NCBI GenBank assembly: GCA_029207755.1
Contig: JARCOQ010000016.1
Location: 6,806,501-6,870,500, forward strand
DNA: 64,000 nt
Source: Chamaea fasciata
Taxonomy: Eukaryota > Chordata > Aves > Passeriformes > Sylviidae
Reading direction: 5' to 3'
How positions within the stretch are numbered: the stretch's first letter is position 1; every line of letters starts with the position of its first letter. The notes under the pieces are model-generated. The model was given only the letters and a program-made list of their open reading frames with translations. It had not been told where the DNA came from and searched no databases. A program made the position numbers and the translations under genes. Of this stretch, positions 1 to 10,400 are shown piece after piece.

Positions 1-1265
1 GCCAGTGCTCGAGATCAGATAATTCCAACCACCCAAATAAATAACAGTGAAACTAATTCCTATGTAACCTTTAATCAAACACAAATCTATTTTTTAATAA
101 TTTATATGTTAAGCTGTCCACAACAGTGAACCCTATCCATAAACGCAAACAACATTTCTATAATAATACCTTGTTTCAGCAATCCCAGCCACATCTGCCT
201 TGGGTTTTTAACAGCTGCATTCTCAAAACCGGCACTGCCCGTTCCCTGCAGAGATCGCCAAGCTGCAGATTTTTTGGGATACAGTTGTGTGCTCGAGCTG
301 TAGGGAGATTCTACAGCAAAAGAAAATATCTCAGTGCTGCCTTCAAAAGCTCAAGGTCACTAAAATTCTCGTTGTCTTGTTCTTCAAAGCTCCTAGACTC
401 AATCCTATTACTTGTAAAAACAGAATTTAACAGTATATTTCACACTGGCTTATACAGAGCAATGGGACAGTCACATTAAAAAAAAAACCCAAACCAAAAA
501 ACTCCACTAAACAGAAAAAAATACAATTCCAAAAATGAAGAGGCTTAGAAAAAGGCAGAGTGACAGTAGAATGACTCAACACATGTGGAAATATTTATGT
601 GTACAGTTTGGATAGGCATCCTTAAGATACCTGCACACCTAAATGCTGTTATTAACAACACCTTAGGGTAAAGTCTTCTTTGAAACCAGAAGCCTATGAA
701 GGAAAGTAAATGGAAAAGTATAGAAAAAAACCCCACAAACTACAGAAAAAAGGACAAACCCAAAATTAAAGCTGAAGATCTAATAATAATAACAACATTG
801 AATTGTGAAAAAAAACCAACAAAACAACAACTTGTCACAACAACTGAAACAAGAACCACTAAATCTAAACACAGAGATCTATGACTGGATGGTAGAGAGC
901 TCCAGTAATTCCAGAGTCTCCCTACAGAACAAGTATCAGCATTTCTTCAAAAAGACAAGGAGAAAAACAAATTCAGAATGGTTGCAATCAGAAGGCATAA
1001 CATGAGAAAAAAAAAGTAGTTTATGCCGGAGAATCAAGAATTACAACCAACCCATAAATGTCAATTACTTTAGTCTATACAAGTTGGACTTCACAGGTTA
1101 CAGAACAGATCTCACACAGGTGTGCTCTGCACACTGCAGTGAATAATTCTAAGGAGATGACTCTAAGACAACAAGATGTTGTCTCAAGTAAAGCTCCCAG
1201 TTCCTGTGTCCCACAAAGATATCCTTTTTTTGCAACTGCAGAATAAAAAGTTTTGGAACACTTAC
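1..1265 (-). other. IQCE: IQCE intron 3 (partial), A/T-rich
   Basis: This is the start of the intron that follows IQCE exon 3. It is A-rich on the plus strand. I scanned the minus strand for a continuation of the N-terminal region (a Trp/Ser/Arg-rich block in mammals) and saw none. No repeat family was recognised. Confidence 0.5.
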
Positions 1266-1308
1266 TTGGCGATTTTGGAGGCTTGTGAAAAATCTTCTTC
1301 TTTAACTT
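1266..1308 (-). CDS. IQCE: IQCE coding exon 3 (FHKPP basic block)
   Basis: This exon is 43 nt (14 codons plus 1 base), between a ctctttcag acceptor and a gtaagt donor. It encodes KLKKKIFHKPPKSP, corresponding to the KAFHKPP...SP stretch of mammalian IQCE. The next exon was not found in bases 1-1265 and presumably lies outside the window. Confidence 0.8.
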
Positions 1309-3761
1309 CTGAAAGAGAAATGGGGTTTTATGTATTGAAAATACTAATCTCTTAAGATTTCATAATATAATCTCAAAATTGCCTTCAATCTCCGTTTTCT
1401 AAGAACATCTTTCATTCTAAGACAAAACCTTTTCTATAAAAAAAGAAAAATAGTAGCATTGAGCATCTGCAGATTTGGGCACAGCAATGGTCACCAGAAT
1501 TATGGTGGTGCCAACTGAAGTCTGATTATATAGATAAATTGTCAATTCTTGCTCAGAACATAAGACCTTCCCTATCAATATTAAATATGAGTAGCAGCAA
1601 ATTCAAGATGATCCCAGAGAAGAGGCTGATCTGTAGAACCCTTTAGCTAAAGGAGTTATTCAATTCCATTAAAACTCTCTAAAAGGATTACTTAAACCCA
1701 CAACTTGCTAGAACAGCAATAAAGCCCAACATAATTTGCAGCCCCAGTGCTGAGAATGTGGAAGCCAGAATTACATCTGAAATTAGAGGTTTGTGACTCA
1801 AGGCCATTGCAGTGCCACAGTTCTCTCTCCTCTCTGCGGGGTGCTTGGTGGGCAGGAGACATCACACAGACACAGCAGGAACTCCAGGGGCCTTTTGGGG
1901 CATTCATCAAAACTCACCACGGCTGTGTCTGACTCGCAGGTTATCACAGACAGGCTGTCATCTCCCTGGGAAACACAGACAGGACATTTGCTACTCAGCA
2001 ACTGCTTGTGACACAAATCCAGAAAACTCTGACAATTCAACAAAGCTGAAGCACAATAAATTCAAACACATATTAACAAACACATATTCAAACACTGTGA
2101 AAATAAATTCACAGTAAACACTGTGACCAAAGCCTCTGCTTCTCTTCCACTGCATTGCTAAAATGTCAATTGTTTAAGATAAAAATAAGCCATTTTTCAA
2201 AAACGCTAAAACCACTGAAAGATGGTGGGGCTCTTGCTGCAAAAGCCAGCATCACTTGTACTAATACAAACAGTTCTGGGATATTGTGAAAGTCACTTCA
2301 GAAACGAACCATCATAGAATGCTTTGGGTTGGAAGGAACCTTAAAGATCATCCAGATTCAGCCCCTGTGCCATGAGCAGGGACACTCTGCACTTGGGAAA
2401 CAGAGATTTGGCACTGCAGTGCCCAGCATTACACCAGCTGAACCTTCAGCTCTGCATGAATTTCTCCACCATCCAAGCTGCAGCTCACTCAGCTCTTCCC
2501 TTCCTTGCTCGCCTGTCCTACCCCTATGGGATACGGGATTGTTCAGTTCCTATACTGAAAAGGAAAAGCACTCAGGCTGAGGGAAAAACCCTAAAACACA
2601 AGGGAAGACCACAAGTTTCCCTCCCTATCAAATGCAAGCATATCCACAGCTGAAGGAAAATTTCCACTTAGCTTTCAAATTATCTGGATGCTGCCCTCAC
2701 AGAAAGACCTTTTCCACTTGCTGCTGACTCTGTGGCATTCAGCACCAATCTTTGGACAGATGCTGATCTCTGCCTCTAAGAGGCAGGGGAGGGGATGAAG
2801 TATTTTTGGAAACCCTGGCTGGCAGAACAGGAGCAAGGACTGACAACAGAGCAGGTTAAAGAGCCTGCCATGCTGGCTGAGAGCGAGCAGGGATGTGTCC
2901 TCACACACCAGGCCATACAGTTTTTCATTTCCTGAGGCAATGCTCCATGCAGCACACTGATTAATTTTGTTATTTTAAGGCGTCTCGTTCCGAAATATCT
3001 CTCTCCCTAACTGCAGCTATCATGTTTGCAATCAGAGAACGTGGAGGGTGCTCAGCCTTGATAAATGGTAACAACAAAACATTGGCCAGGACACAAACAT
3101 GCAAAAACAGCCCCACCGCTATTGCTTGGTAACCTCCACAGCCCCTTTGCTCCTGCAGAGATCCCCAACCAGAGCCACCTACAGCAGCAACAACAGAACG
3201 TGGGGGCTCCCAAAGGGGCTCGAAACCTTCAGCTGGCTGCTCAGGGGGTGGGAAATAGACGCCAACACAGAATCACAGAATTATTTAGGCTGGAAAAGCA
3301 CTCCAAGATCATCGAGTCCAACCTATGACCCAACACCACCTTGTCACGCAGATCATGGCACTGAGTGCCACGTCCAGTAAATCCACCGCTTCCCTGGGCA
3401 GCGCACTCCAATATCTAATCATCCTTTCTGTGAAGAAATTATTCGTAATGCCCAACCTAAACCTTCCTTAGCACAGCTTGAGACTTTGTCACCTCTGTGC
3501 CGTGCTGCGGTGTAGCCAGAGAGACACAGCCCAGAGTCCCGCGGGCTGGACGCGGCAGAAGCCATCCCAGCCCCGCTCCGAGGCACCGTCTGGCCGGCCT
3601 GGCAAGGCCGGGATGCTCCAAGGTTTCGCCCCGACCTCGCGGGAGCGTTTCCTGAGCCGAGCCCGGGCGGAAGCAGGCCTAGATCCGGGACCTCCTCCTT
3701 CCCGCCGCTTAATTCTTACCAGCTCCCCCTCCGCGGCCGCCTCGCCGGCCCCCCGAGCCAT
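1266..3761 (-). CDS. IQCE: IQCE (IQ domain-containing protein E), 5' end, three coding exons, incomplete
   Basis: Three exons on the minus strand join in frame: 3761-3720 (MARGAGEAAAEGEL), 1965-1918 (GDDSLSVITCESDTAV) and 1308-1266 (KLKKKIFHKPPKSP plus one base). Each has GT/AG borders (donors gtaaga, gtgagt, gtaagt; acceptors tttcccag and tctttcag). The joined start resembles the human IQCE N-terminus as I remember it (a short variable start, then GDDSLSAVTFDSD, then a basic stretch with AFHKPP and SPKSP). IQCE is a ciliary-base protein that with EFCAB7 anchors EVC-EVC2 in the EvC zone and supports Smoothened/Hedgehog signalling (family knowledge). The coiled coil and IQ motifs would be encoded to the left of the window. 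The start has a strong Kozak context (cccgccATGG). It shares a promoter with BRAT1. The assignment rests on about 44 residues, but the agreement in order, frame and splice phase is good. Confidence 0.82.
1918..1965 (-). CDS. IQCE: IQCE coding exon 2 (GDDSLS block)
   Basis: This exon is 48 nt, phase 0 at both ends, between a tttcccag acceptor and a gtgagt donor. The encoded GDDSLSVITCESD matches the conserved acidic/Ser block near the start of IQCE. It is too short to show up in a length-based ORF search. Confidence 0.8.
2174..2228 (+). repeat. Dispersed 55-bp repeat, copy A
   Basis: The sequence from ttaagataaaaataagccat to gaaagatggtgg is about 80% identical, without gaps, to 5946-6000. It lies in IQCE intron 1. 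The family was not recognised. Confidence 0.6.
2311..2385 (-). mobile_element. CR1 LINE 3'-end fragment
   Basis: The block 'atcatagaat..ttgggttggaaggaacc..aaagatcat' is the reverse complement of the common avian CR1 3' end. About 75 bp are recognisable and the 5' side is lost. It lies in IQCE intron 1. Confidence 0.8.
3266..3490 (-). mobile_element. CR1 LINE 3'-end fragment (about 225 bp)
   Basis: It begins with the tandem 'cacagaatcacagaatt' terminus and continues through 'gctggaaaagcactccaagatcat', 'actccaatatctaatcatcc' and 'gtgaagaaatt', all typical of the CR1 3' portion in antisense. It ends just where the CpG island begins. Confidence 0.85.
3720..3761 (-). CDS. IQCE: IQCE coding exon 1
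   Basis: This exon holds 14 codons from an ATG in an optimal Kozak context (cccgccATGG) up to a GAGCTG|GTAAGA donor, and it ends in phase 0. It lies inside the CpG island. The N-terminal peptide is Ala/Glu-rich and shares only its general shape with the mammalian start, so this exon is supported mainly by its frame match to the next, clearly recognisable exon and by its position in the promoter. Confidence 0.72.
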
Positions 3762-3880
3762 GGCGGGAGAGCGGCGGGAAGGCCTCACGGGGCGGCGGGG
3801 CCGCGGGAGCCCGCTCGGGCCGAGGCTGCCGCTTCGGGGCTGGGGGCGGCCATGGGCCCCCGGCGGCGCTTCCGGGTCGC

Positions 3881-3896
3881 GGTAACCATGGCAACC
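3881..3896. promoter_or_regulatory. RFX X-box motif
   Basis: GGTAACCATGGCAACC contains GTAACC-AT-GGCAAC, a perfect fit to the RFX consensus GTNRCC N(0-3) RGYAAC. RFX factors drive ciliary genes, and the site lies about 120 bp upstream of the start codon of IQCE, a ciliary gene. Confidence 0.75.
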
Positions 3897-4180
3897 CGCT
3901 GCGACCGGGGTAGTGACACATGCGCAGAGCGGCGGCGCGCCCGCGGGCAGCGCCAGGAGAGGGCTCGGCCCGGCCGCGGAGCGCGGGTGACACCAAGCGG
4001 CCCCGCAGGGAGCGAAACCCCGGCGGGCGGCGGAGCGGGTCCTGCCAGGGCTCCGCTCCACTACCGGGCCGGGATCGTCCGGCCGAGAGGGCCGGGACAA
4101 CACCGGACGGGGCGCAACTCCATCCCGGGCACCGCGGGCATCATCCCTCACCCACCGCCGGCCCCCGGAGCGCGCCCGGG

Positions 4181-4237
4181 TCACGCCCCCTGACCGGGCA
4201 CTGGCCACGCCCCCTGCTGCCGCCGGCCACGCCCCCT
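4181..4237. promoter_or_regulatory. Three spaced KLF/SP (CACCC/GC-box) sites
   Basis: CACGCCCCC occurs three times, with the ten-base blocks starting at 4181, 4205 and 4228, that is every 23-24 bp, about 80-140 bp upstream of the first BRAT1 ATG. They match the KLF/SP-family core. Function is inferred from position. Confidence 0.5.
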
Positions 4238-4318
4238 TTGCGACAGTCGCGGTGCGGCTGGCCTGGGGTCTGTCCCGGTCCCCGTCCCGGTGTCGGTCCC
4301 GGTCCCGGTGCCCCCGCC

Positions 4319-4496
4319 ATGTGCGATCCCCAGTCCCGGTTCGTGGCCCGGGCCCGCCGCCGCTTCGCCATGACCCGCGAGTGCGCCGTGCTGCTGCCCG
4401 GCGTCTGCGCCGCCCTGGCCGACCCGCGGCAGCCCGGCCTCGACGACACCTGCCTGGAGAAGCTGCTGGACTGGTTCCGCAGCCTGACGTGGTTCG
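4319..4496 (+). CDS. BRAT1: BRAT1 exon 1 with two possible start codons
   Basis: There are two in-frame ATGs, at 4319 (gccATGt) and 4370 (gccATGa), both with a purine at -3. From 4370 the protein begins [16 protein letters not shown], which aligns with the mammalian start as I recall it (M, then ECAQLLPALCAVL). The upstream ATG would add 17 residues rich in Arg (FVARARRRF). I favour 4370 by homology; scanning from the 5' end would favour 4319. The exon ends in a gtgagt donor in phase 1. Confidence 0.8.
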
Positions 4497-7400
4497 GTGA
4501 GTGCCGGGGGCTGGCAGGGACTGGCCCGAGGGGAGCGGAGTCCATCACGGGATCGCAGAATAGTTCGGGTTGGAAGGGACCTCTGGAGATCAGCCAGCAC
4601 AACCCCTTGCCAAGGCAGGGTCGCCTGGAGCAGGTGACACGGCAACAGGTGTCCAGGTGGGATTTGAACGTCTCCACAACTGTTTGAGGTGCTGTGACAC
4701 CTGAAAATGCTGTAGGTGAACGCGAATTCATCAGTTCTAACAGTTGGCAGGGCTTACCTCAGCTCAGGGAAGCACTTTAATGAGACAGGACAGTCCTGGC
4801 AGTGACCTGCTGTGTTTTCTGGCCTCTCCTGGGCAGATCCGACTGTGGAGCTGGTGCAGGACAACCCGTGTCTGACAGAGCTCCTCACCTCCGTGCTGGC
4901 CCTGCAGGATCCCAGCCCCAGCATCCTGTCCTTCACCCTGCAGTTAGCTGGGATCCTCGCCTCCTCTGAAAGCCGCTTCCAGCACCTGCAGGTGAGCCCG
5001 TCACCCAGGGACCTGCTGCTGTGGGTCTGTGTCCTCCTTCTGCAGGGACAGCCCCTAAAAACGTGCATATTCTGATTAATAAAGTTATGGCTTGCATGGA
5101 ACAACTCAGCAAAAGTGACAACAAAGACTTGCAATCACCATTCCTGTTCTCATGTAAAGCTGCTTCTCACTTGTCTCACCATCCATGGGATTGTGAATGC
5201 TGGTGTGTAGTGCTCCCCGTTTTTATTTCAAAAGAGTGTATGGGGTAACACTACTTCACAGCAGTCACTGCACACTACTGTATCCCGGGACAGATGCTGT
5301 AGATTTAAACTGCACTAACTGGTGTCATTTTCCCTCTGTAGTAGGTCGACAGAAAAGCGAGGGAGCTTTTTAAAGCTGTGCTTTCTGCCACGGGATACAT
5401 TTTAGTGCAAAACCCAAAAGGCTCCATTCAGGGAAGAGGTGTGTACAGGTGTATAAAAGCAGTCTAATGGAACTGATACACAGAAGTTGTCCCTTAGCAC
5501 CTGAAAACAAAGCAGTTATTAGTTTTGAAAACTCTAGTTTGTCCATATGTTGCGTTTAAGCATGAGATTCTGAAAATTTCCCATTTTAGTGATACTTGTA
5601 GCAACAGGAGGTTTCACCACAGCACTGATACTCTTGACCGGGCCAGAGCAGCCCCTTTGCTCGCTGTTCATTCCGTGTTCTGCCCTCCCTCAGCAGGAGA
5701 AGCTGCTGGAGAGGCTCTTTGGCCGGGAGGGGCCCCGGGGCGGCGCGGCGTGGGAGGACGCGTCGGTGCGCAGCGCCTGGGTGAAGGGCGTGCACAGCAT
5801 GGTGCACCACCAGCCTGCCCTGCTCTTCCTCTGCTCCACGGGTGAGTGAGTGAGTGCTGCTGGGGCTGCCACCTCCCCACATCTGCTGTGTCCCTGCCCT
5901 TCCAGGCTCAGATGTCAAATGAGCAAAATGGGAGTCTTTGTTTATTTAAGATTAAAATAAGCCATTTGTCAAAAGCACCGAAGTCGTTGAAAGATGTTGG
6001 TTAAGTTAGCTGAGCGTTAAGTTAACTTTTGTTAAGTTAGTTGTGCGTTTGGTTTTTTTCCTCCAAACACTGAAGGTGGTGCTCTTTTGAGAGGGGAAAG
6101 AATCTTATAAAATTGCCCTTACAAAATTAAGAGCTATCTGTATTCATATTTGTAACTCCTACTAAAGGGTACATTTCAGCATGATTTTAGTGCAGAAAAG
6201 CTAAGCAGAGGCTCATTTACCTCTTTGTGCTTGCACACATTTGCAATCCTGTTGCTGTTATGCCGGTATGTAAATTCTGCTGTTAACACCTACTTTAGTT
6301 CGCATGTACAGAGGGGCCTAAAAGCCTGGATTGGTATTAAAATGCAGCAGTGCTGCTGTCCGTGTGATGGAAAAGTGATACTGATACTGCTGTTCATGTT
6401 TTTCCTACTGGTTATGTCCATAAATACACATCGAGTGTGCTGTCAACTCTCCTAATGTTATTGATGTTACACTGAAGTCTGATCCTGAGTTATTAAAACC
6501 CTGAGGATCTGAAAACAATTCTATTTTCTTCTTCTGTTTGCTTGTTCTTAAGGACTGTCTGACTTTGAGTAGAGACTACAAAGTATAAGAAAACCCCAGC
6601 ATCACCATTTAAAGCTCTGTGGTACCTGAATTAAAGTCATAAATGGTTGTTTGTTCCTCCAGTGACTTGTTCTGTTTTCCCACAGGAGGCATGGATGTGA
6701 TCTTCACTCTGCAAGGGGATCCCAGCCTGTTTGTGGCCTCAGCTGCCAGCCAGCTCCTGGTGCACATGCTCACCTTCTCCCTGGAGTCTGAAACATCTAA
6801 AGCTCTCAGTACAAAGGACTGTGACTGGCCAGCCTGTGCCCAGATGATTGTAAAGCACATACAGGAGTCACTTCAGTCCAGCTCTGCCTCTCACATGGAG
6901 CAGTCACTGAAGCTGCTGAGCAGTTTGTTTGGCAGTTGTTTTGGCAGTTGTTATGCTGCATGGACAGAAGTCCTTTGGTTGGACATAGCAAAGCAAATTG
7001 AATCCTTTCTGCTGGAGGAGACAGTTCAAGCACAGCCCCTGCTGGCCAATCTTTTGCTGAACGTGGCACGGTAAAGATCTTGTGGCACCTTGGAGCCCGT
7101 GCTGAGATAGATCTGTTTGCCACCATGAGATAGGTTACGCTTACACTTCTCTCTTCTCAGGTCCCCTGTGTTTTGTGGCACTGAAGGCAGCTTTTGGGCA
7201 TTAGTAACTTCTGCTCTGGAACATTTGACCCCAGTACAGGCAGGTCCTCTGGCAGTGGGACTTTTGAAGCTCTGCAAATGGTAGGACTGCATGCAATGAA
7301 ATTTCTGCACTGTGCAGGTGTTTCTGCTCCAATTCCCCTCTAGGTGGTAAAAAAGCAACAGGAAATCATCAGATGAATACAGCACATACAGATATTGATT

Positions 7401-10400
7401 TACAGGCTAAGTAACACTCTTGCCCTAAAATAGAAGGACATTTTTGTTGACAAGGTATGCCTCTCTCCCTCCTCCTTACACAGGATCCCACTCTCTATTT
7501 GCATAGCTTGATAAAGCTGCTTCTAAATTCCAGAGCCATTTCTCCTCTTCTGTTAGCAAGGGGACCTTGGAAGAAGGCTCAGATTGTGATACTGCTTTTG
7601 TTGCTCTGTCATTGCTGGCTTGTTTAAAAGCCTGCATGAAAGTCATTTTTCTGCTCAGCTCTTGGGGGCAGATATTTGGGAAGGAATTGAAGTTAACTTG
7701 TGTTGGTAACTGCTGTTTCCTCCTTGAAGCCCACAAGATGTCAGGATTCAGGCACTGACTGTTCTGCTTCAGCCAATGGACTGTATTTTGAGAGCAGCCT
7801 CCCAGCCTCTGGAATTTGCAGGTACAGTTGTGACAGAAAAGTTAGAGGCCAGTCTGCTTGCCAGTATTTTAAGAGCCTGGTGCAGACAAAACTGGAGGAA
7901 AAAGAGTAGGAGAAGTGAAGGACAGTAGCAGTGTTTGTGGTAAATCCTACTGCCAGTTACATTTGAAGGGGTATTCATCTACATCACCTGAGTATCTTGG
8001 TTAACTTTAAAAATCACAGCCTGTTCTATTCTTTGATGACCTGAGCTCTTCTTTGGTCCTCTAGGTTTGCTGGATGAGTCTGTCAGTGATCCTGGCACTG
8101 TTGAGAGTCTCCTGTCCTCCAAGACAACTTGTGCTGGTCTCCTGTGTCAGACCCTCGCTCACCTGGAGAAGCTTCTGTCTCTGGTAACATTCAGAGAGGG
8201 GAAAAAAGAGCCTGGAAATCAAATGGTCTTTGAAAGACAGTGTTAAGATGGTTGCAGACTTTTGCAGTAGAGAATGTGCAGAATGTGGAGAGGAGTTGGC
8301 AGTGAGGTTTCCATAGTTTAAGGAAATTTAGCACAGTAGGCTCTAAACAGGAAAACAGAGCAATACTGAGACTCCTAAAGAGGGACTTAAGGTTCAACTG
8401 TCTTGGTGAGCTTTGTTACCATACCTTGCTTGTACTGCAACTATTGATCCTGAGAAGAAACACAAATTGAGCTGCTTTCCCAAGCAGTGAGAAGAATCTC
8501 CTTCCATCTGTGCAACAGTTCTTGTAAGAGAGGAAGATAATTTATTTGTAGTTATTGGCATTGTGGTACCTTAAAAACCCACTAGAAGTTGCGATTTTTG
8601 CTGCCTTCTGACCTAAAATTGCTCTGTACTTGAGACTGTTGTTGGCAACTCTTCTCTTTTCTTTCTCACCCCTAGAAACATTTAAGAGTGGATTTACCCT
8701 GTGTGTCTTTGCTGAGGTCTCTCATGACAATACTACAATTCTGCAATGGCTTCCTGAGCCCAACTTCTCCTCTGGGAAGCACAATAAGCAGGAATTTGAT
8801 CAATTGCTTCAGAGTGCAAAAGTCAGCTCTTGATGTTCTTGCAGCACTCTCAGAGGAAAAAGGTGAGTTAATCTTTGCTTTCTTATCCAAAACAATTTTA
8901 AAATTACCATTCTGTGTCTTTCTGTATTTCAGCAGGGATTCGACTGCTCCATCTCTCAGTGTTGGTCCTTTGGGTTTGTTTTCTCTGTTTCAGACTGTGA
9001 CACACTCATAGGAAGTCTATTTGATGTCCTTCTGGCGTATCTGCAGAGTCCAAACACCAGCCCTACTGTGAGTACAGAACTAGGGGGAGATCCACGTCTC
9101 TTAGCTTGCCCCAGTGGGGTGTAATTCTGAGAAAGGGTCTGACTGCAGTTCTTTCTTGTCACACTTTGTGTTAGAATATGTGGGACACTTGTCCTGAGTG
9201 GCTTGCACAAAACAGATAAAATTGTAACGAGCAAGTAACTGACCAGTACATTGAGAGTTCTTGGGAAGACAGGAACCATCATGTCTGGGAGTAGCACTGA
9301 CAAACTCAACTTGACATGGTCATGAAGTATTGAATTCTTTTCATTTAGGGGGTTTGGTTTTTTGCTTTGTTTTGTTTGAATGATTGTGATGGCAGCTACA
9401 AATCCAAAGCTGGAGGTACTAGAACTTTGTAATACTAAGCTGAACACAGGGATTTTCTAGGGGTTTATTAGAAATGATATTTAAGCACCATGTATTTGTG
9501 GCTGGCTTCTTAGTAAGGAGGCACATGCACTTGTTTACTCTGAGAATATCTCTGTAAGTTTGAGGCTAAAATGAATTTTACCTTTCAAGGCATGAAGGCA
9601 ACACTGCCTCCTCCTGTAGTAAAGTCTATCTGCTTTACATTGCTTCAGGTTCTAAAGAAAACCTTTCAAGCTACATCCAAGTGGTTGGTGCACTTGGAAG
9701 AACTGTCCTGCTCCAACAGTCAGTGGCAACAAACTGAGAAGATTTTGGAAGGTAACGAAGCTGTTCCAGCTGGGACAAACAGCAGCTGGTGGCACACATG
9801 AAATCTGCTGCTGCCTACCATTCCTGCTCAAAGCACTGGATTCAATTGTTCACAATCATGTTGAATTTAAGTTTAGCTGCCCAAACAGTGCTTTGCAGAA
9901 CTCTGGGAGAAGCACACAGCAGCAGCAAAAGGGATTGTATCAGATGAAATGATGTAGAGGTTGCACAGGGAGTGCTTCAGTACGGCCTGTTGCCTTTGGT
10001 GTCCATTCAGGTTTGTCACTTGCCTTTCACAGATGTGTTTGTGGTGCTACAGAAACGTTTGTGCAGTCCTTGCTGGGAAGTAAGAGATTCTTCTCTGGAA
10101 TTCCTCACTGCCATGGTTAAGTGCTTGAGAGGTAGGTGCAAAGATTTACCAGTTCAGATTTGAGGAGTATTTCTTTTAATGCTGTGAAAGTCAGTCGGTC
10201 TGTTGAAGCATCTTGTGACCTGTAACTGGAGGGCTGAGAAAAGAAGAAAGTGTCAAGATATTTACTCTTAGATCATGATCAAAATCTGACAAAAGTATTA
10301 ATAAACTTACCTTGCTTTTTCTGTTGAACTCAGATCGCTGCACTTGCCTTAATGGCAGTTTTGGTGAGTTAAACTGAGGAGTGTTGGGACATGTCTGTCA

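Larger units (their letters stand above)
1966..3719 (-). other. IQCE: IQCE intron 1
   Basis: The intron between IQCE exons 1 and 2 contains two CR1 tails (2311-2385 and 3266-3490) and one copy of a 55-bp dispersed repeat (2174-2228). I see no other coding signal. Confidence 0.6.
3540..4470. promoter_or_regulatory. Bidirectional CpG-island promoter of IQCE (minus) and BRAT1 (plus)
   Basis: CpG density rises sharply here against the surrounding A/T-rich sequence. The two start codons face away from each other: IQCE ATG at 3761 and BRAT1 ATG at 4319 or 4370, about 560-610 bp apart. There is no TATA box. An ETS/GABPA-like CTTCCGGG lies at 3869-3876, an RFX X-box at 3881-3896, an NRF1 half-site-like TGCGCA at 3921-3926, and three CACGCCCCC boxes at 4181-4237. 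This arrangement is typical of a housekeeping bidirectional promoter; actual start sites cannot be read from sequence. Confidence 0.85.

Noticed and set aside
126..479. 117-codon plus-strand frame at the left edge
   Set aside because: It lies in an IQCE intron on the opposite strand, has no domain or homology signal, and has A/T-rich intronic composition.
3489..4208. 239-codon minus-strand frame over the CpG island
   Set aside because: GC-rich promoter sequence lacks stops by chance. The real minus-strand product here is the short IQCE exon 1 in another frame, with a proper donor.
5998..6046. GTTAAGTTA occurring three times in BRAT1 intron 3
   Set aside because: A short, imperfect local repeat compatible with slippage. 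No regulatory factor site or element end could be assigned.
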